This document shows positions 61,901 through 64,000 of a DNA stretch of 64,000 bases, piece by piece. The position numbers and the translations under genes were made by a program. This DNA is from Mycteria americana (lineage: Eukaryota; Chordata; Aves; Ciconiiformes; Ciconiidae), in assembly GCF_035582795.1 (NCBI RefSeq), contig NC_134370.1, positions 37,311,501 to 37,375,500 of the forward strand. Reading direction: 5' to 3'. The stretch's first letter is position 1. Every line of letters starts with the position of its first letter. Below the pieces are notes generated by a model. It searched no databases and had not been told where the DNA came from. It saw only the letters and a program-made list of their open reading frames with translations.

Positions 61901-64000
61901 GCTACTCCGCATGATTTGAGCAAAGGAACCTTATAGATTTTGATTACTTCTCCATGAGACAATCACTCTCCCCGTTATGCTTTTCACTATTAAAAATATA
62001 AAGCTGCCCCTCTTAAGACAGAAAATTACCAAAGGAGTATTAATTCTTATGGAACATAAACTTCTGTAACTCTTCTCCTTGCCCTATTAAAAGTTTTTTA
62101 CCCCAAAAAGTATATTGAAAGAGACTCCCTCTCTCTGCAATGTCTCTCACTGAGACTTAGGAATGAATAAATGGAGCTTCTACCAGAACCCACCGATGCC
62201 ATTCCTTTACTGTCCAGTGGCATCACTGCTGAGTAATGTGAAGCAGTTTTTAGAGGGTAATCAGTTGGGTGCAGTTGTCACTGCCTCATCACCTGCTGCT
62301 CATTCAGAAGGAATCTGGATTTCCATGCATGCAGTGGTTGGCAAATCCAAGTACTATAAACTAGATACTATAATGCCTTAAACTAGTTCTATAATCCTAG
62401 TACTATAATACACTATTATTCTCCTATAGTTGTTAGCAAATAATCTCTTTGTTGCTACTACATTTTCCTCAGTGATGACATGAAACAATCAAGTTTAAGT
62501 GTGGTATGGTCTTCTACACAAATACCCATAAAATATTAATCCTGTAGGGTTTTAGGGAAGTTTCTTGCAAAATGGTAGCAAAATAGTCACTGACTAGTTG
62601 AAGAAATGCTATCAGTCCACATTTCAATACACTTTAGATGTTACTCTCCCTCCCCATGCCAGCTACTCGGCCAAACGAAAGATTTAAAATCCCATCACCA
62701 TAGGTATTTATTAGCTGGTACTGCTGCCCGGACATGTCAGATACTGGTCATACAGGAAGGTCATAACCCCAGATTGACATTTCAAGATGGAATTTAATTT
62801 TTGCTAATACAATTTTGCTAGCACATGTTTGGTACCCATTGGTCTTCTTCACAAAGAAGTGAAAAGGCAACTTTCTATAAGCACAATTAGCACAACCCCC
62901 TCTATCTGCAAATCTGCACTGGTACTTTGAAAAATGCCAGCCTATATGTATGTGTTTTGTATTTCTTCACCTTACACTTGAATAGTTCCCAGTTAATTAT
63001 AACTAATCTTTCAATCCGCAGGGAGATAAAAATACATATATTTTCGTGAGTTGTCAGTATAGAGTACGCTATATTTCTCCAAATTAAATTTTAAGTTCTT
63101 CAGAGAGAAAGTCTGTGCTTCATGTGACTAGGAAAACATTTTCTAATGTTTTCCAAACACTGCTGACACCTGTTCTTCACTTTCGTTGGGCATGCTGGAG
63201 CACAGAGGGTACCAGTTGCTGTAGACAATGCTGATAACAGCTGCTGCACACAAAGGCTGCCAAAATTGATAATACTGACGAAACTAAAATCAAACGGAGC
63301 AAGGTGGAAAACCTTAAGGAAATGTCCACGAGGGGAGTCAAGGCTTTGTGTGTTTTTTAAATGCATGTTCACTTCAAGTAATAATACTGCTTTGATGCTT
63401 TGCAGAGGAAATTTGTACTCTCGTTATTGCTGAAGTATTTTCAGAAGATTCTGGCAGTTTCACCTGTACTGCAAGCAATAAATATGGCACAGTATCTAGT
63501 ATAGCTCATCTAACTGTCAAAGGTAAGAGTTTGTTTTAGTCCTTTGCTCGCTAGTAAATACAAGCAGAGCAGGCTGGTGCACTGTACAGTCCAAGCTGCT
63601 TATCGAACATACAGATCGCTATGTCTTTTCAAAGTGTCATTCCCCAATTAGAAATGTGAAGGAACAAGGAACATGAGGGAATAAATCCCACACAGCCCTT
63701 CCAAAAACACAGCTCTTGCTGACCTCAAGATTTGGGCAATAGCCATTTTTGGAATCTCTATGGACTGTCTAGGTTGCTGTTTCAATAACCCTTTGGTGCA
63801 GAGCCCAAAGGAGGAAACCTCAAAACAGATTCTTTCATACTGTCTACACGATTTATGCTGCCAAGTCACTAAGCAGTTAGGTGAGCAAAGTACAGTAAAT
63901 AAAAGCATAGTGCACTGTTGACTCCAATTCAGCTCAAGTTCTGGCAGTGTTCTTCATAATTAAAAAGTTAGAGAATTCTCCGAAAAGAAAGTTTGTATTT
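42995..64000 (+). CDS. MYPN: MYPN (myopalladin), 5' part of coding region (gene-level entry)
   Basis: Myopalladin is a sarcomeric scaffold of the palladin/myotilin family (about 1320 residues in human). From family knowledge, its N-terminus binds CARP/ANKRD1 in the I-band, its central proline-rich part binds nebulin/nebulette SH3 domains, and C-terminal Ig domains bind alpha-actinin at the Z-line. The window encodes residues 1-556 in eight coding exons: 42995-43932, 54320-54495, 56056-56107, 58262-58409, 59959-60030, 60244-60385, 61347-61370 and 63406-63522. The protein begins MQDDSLESSTSISQLLRESY, very close to human MYPN. Ig domain 1 spans about residues 281-372 and Ig domain 2 about 457-556. 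All introns are GT-AG and all phases close. The gene continues past 64000. Confidence 0.94.
43933..54319 (+). other. MYPN: MYPN intron after first coding exon (10.4 kb)
   Basis: A large AT-rich intron. It contains a canonical MEF2 site CTAAAAATAG at 47220-47229, a (GT)7 run at 46899-46912, a 21-bp-period duplication (GATGCCCCAAGGCCA) at 46712-46750, and a long imperfect inverted repeat at 49079-49188. No further coding exon matched the MYPN protein pattern. Confidence 0.8.
46899..46912. repeat. (GT)7 dinucleotide repeat
   Basis: Seven GT units inside a MYPN intron, a possible length polymorphism. Confidence 0.85.
54320..54495 (+). CDS. MYPN: MYPN exon encoding second half of Ig domain 1 (residues 314-372)
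   Basis: Acceptor TTGCCTTGCAG|GTGG, donor ATAGAAG|GTAATG; 176 nt. It encodes WYCEGKELENSPDIQIIQTG and DTGRYSCFASNIYGTDSTSA, followed by EIYIEG. The Ig-fold core Trp (314) and the C-terminal Cys of the disulfide (YSC) are present; the partner Cys (QLDCIV) is in the previous exon. The first base completes Arg313 and the last base begins Gly372. Confidence 0.95.
54496..56055 (+). other. MYPN: MYPN intron with possible alternative terminal exon
   Basis: A 1.56-kb intron. Inside it a very strong acceptor-like sequence (T-rich tract ending TTTTTCAG at 55194) precedes a short in-phase reading to a TGA at 55224-55226 and an AATAAA at 55269-55274. This could be a cryptic or alternative last exon; see findings. 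Otherwise AT-rich. Confidence 0.7.
56056..56107 (+). CDS. MYPN: MYPN small exon (residues 372-389)
   Basis: A 52-nt exon. The acceptor is TTTATCATAG|GAGTC and the donor GATCG|GTAAGT. It encodes VSSSDSEGEIIKDEMD, a Ser/acidic linker after Ig domain 1 that matches the human VSSSDSEG segment. The start completes Gly372; the end gives two bases of Arg389. Confidence 0.93.
56108..58261 (+). other. MYPN: MYPN intron
   Basis: A 2.15-kb AT-rich intron. It contains a small tandem duplication of GAGAAACTAGCAT near 57928-57962. No other feature was recognised. Confidence 0.8.
58262..58409 (+). CDS. MYPN: MYPN linker exon (residues 389-438)
   Basis: A 148-nt exon. The acceptor is CTATTTCACAG|C and the donor AATCAG|GTAGGG. 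It encodes a divergent Pro/Ser/Val linker between Ig domains 1 and 2: KPRPAESS near the start and a duplicated QPVSVPV/QPVSTPV near the end. Similarity to human is weak here apart from position and composition, as expected for a disordered linker. The phase (completing Arg389, ending at phase 0) supports the exon. Confidence 0.85.
58410..59958 (+). other. MYPN: MYPN intron
   Basis: A 1.55-kb intron without recognisable features beyond a more GC-rich patch at 58560-58760. Confidence 0.8.
59959..60030 (+). CDS. MYPN: MYPN exon (residues 439-462)
   Basis: A 72-nt exon, exactly 24 codons in phase 0-0. The acceptor is GCAATCTACAG and the donor ACAAAG|GTAATT. It encodes AQSPTNYLQGLDGRPIIAAP then VFTK, very close to human MYPN; the end is the A-strand of Ig domain 2. 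Being symmetric, it could be skipped without changing the frame. Confidence 0.93.
60031..60243 (+). other. MYPN: MYPN short intron (213 bp)
   Basis: GTAATT...TCTCTATTAG, the shortest MYPN intron in the window. Nothing else was seen in it. Confidence 0.85.
60244..60385 (+). CDS. MYPN: MYPN exon encoding first part of Ig domain 2 (residues 463-510)
   Basis: A 142-nt exon encoding MLQDISASEGQLVVFECRVK, GAPSPKVEWYREGTLIEDSP and DFRILQK. The Ig disulfide Cys (FECRV) and core Trp (VEWY) are visible. The acceptor is CTCTATTAG and the donor CAGAAAA|GTATGT. It ends one base into Lys510. Confidence 0.95.
60386..61346 (+). other. MYPN: MYPN intron
   Basis: A 961-bp AT-rich intron. A local imperfect duplication of CATAAGT/GTGTTCAT words lies at about 61110-61152. 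Nothing else was recognised. Confidence 0.8.
61347..61370 (+). CDS. MYPN: MYPN 24-nt microexon inside Ig domain 2 (residues 510-518)
   Basis: The acceptor is CTTCCCTTTAG|AACC and the donor GAACCAG|GTGAGG. The exon encodes PRSMAEP, flanked by split codons for Lys510 and Glu518, and matches the KPRSMAEPEE segment of human MYPN. At 24 nt, phase 1-1, it is frame-neutral and a candidate for regulated skipping. It is invisible to ORF finding and was located by following the protein across the junction. Confidence 0.9.
61371..63405 (+). other. MYPN: MYPN intron
   Basis: A 2.03-kb intron. AT-rich short repeats of the word ACTATAAT/ACTATAAA occur at 62352-62415. No other gene or transposon was recognised. 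Confidence 0.8.
63406..63522 (+). CDS. MYPN: MYPN exon completing Ig domain 2 (residues 518-556)
   Basis: A 117-nt exon. The acceptor is GATGCTTTGCAG|AGGAA and the donor GTCAAAG|GTAAGA. It encodes EICTLVIAEVFSEDSGSFTC then TASNKYGTVSSIAHLTVK, the E-G strands of the Ig fold with the DSGxFTC motif. It starts by completing Glu518 and ends one base into codon 557; the next exon is outside the window. Confidence 0.95.
63523..64000 (+). other. MYPN: MYPN intron (partial, to window end)
   Basis: Intronic sequence after the GTAAGA donor. No exon was seen before position 64000. Confidence 0.8.

Overview
This is vertebrate nuclear DNA, almost certainly from a bird and probably from Neoaves. Three things point there: a CR1 LINE with the avian octamer 3' tail, a solitary LTR of a type I recall as abundant in neoavian genomes, and HERC4 and MYPN (myopalladin) lying next to each other, as in other amniotes. 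Gene names come from recalled similarity to the human proteins; no database search was run.

Layout. Positions 1-11500 hold the 5' part of HERC4 on the minus strand: a CpG-island promoter at about 10.66-11.96 kb, a probable non-coding exon 1 ending at 11340, and coding exons 2-5 (8802 down to 1587). These encode residues 1-229 of the N-terminal RCC1 propeller; the HECT ligase end lies beyond position 1. From 12 to 43 kb there is no recognisable host coding exon. This stretch contains a 5'-truncated CR1 with a long uninterrupted reverse-transcriptase ORF (about 17993-20202), a minus-oriented solo LTR (29836-30428), and a decayed integrase-like relic next to it (29432-29713). It also has a cluster of ATGCAT palindromes near 24.6 kb and a 71-nt pure pyrimidine tract at 36 kb. 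The MYPN promoter and 5' UTR exon(s) must lie upstream of 42994, probably in this stretch, but I could not locate them. From 42994 to the end, MYPN runs on the plus strand: eight coding exons for residues 1-556, covering the N-terminal region and the first two Ig domains. The remaining Ig domains are beyond 64000.

The two genes are arranged head to head and are functionally unrelated: HERC4 is a broadly expressed ubiquitin ligase and MYPN a sarcomeric Z-line/I-band scaffold. All exon joins were checked for GT/AG and for reading phase, and every one closes in frame. The most interesting leads are a possible alternative terminal exon inside a MYPN intron (55195-55274), a frame-neutral 24-nt MYPN microexon, and the intact-looking CR1 reverse-transcriptase ORF. 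I found no convincing new biological system.
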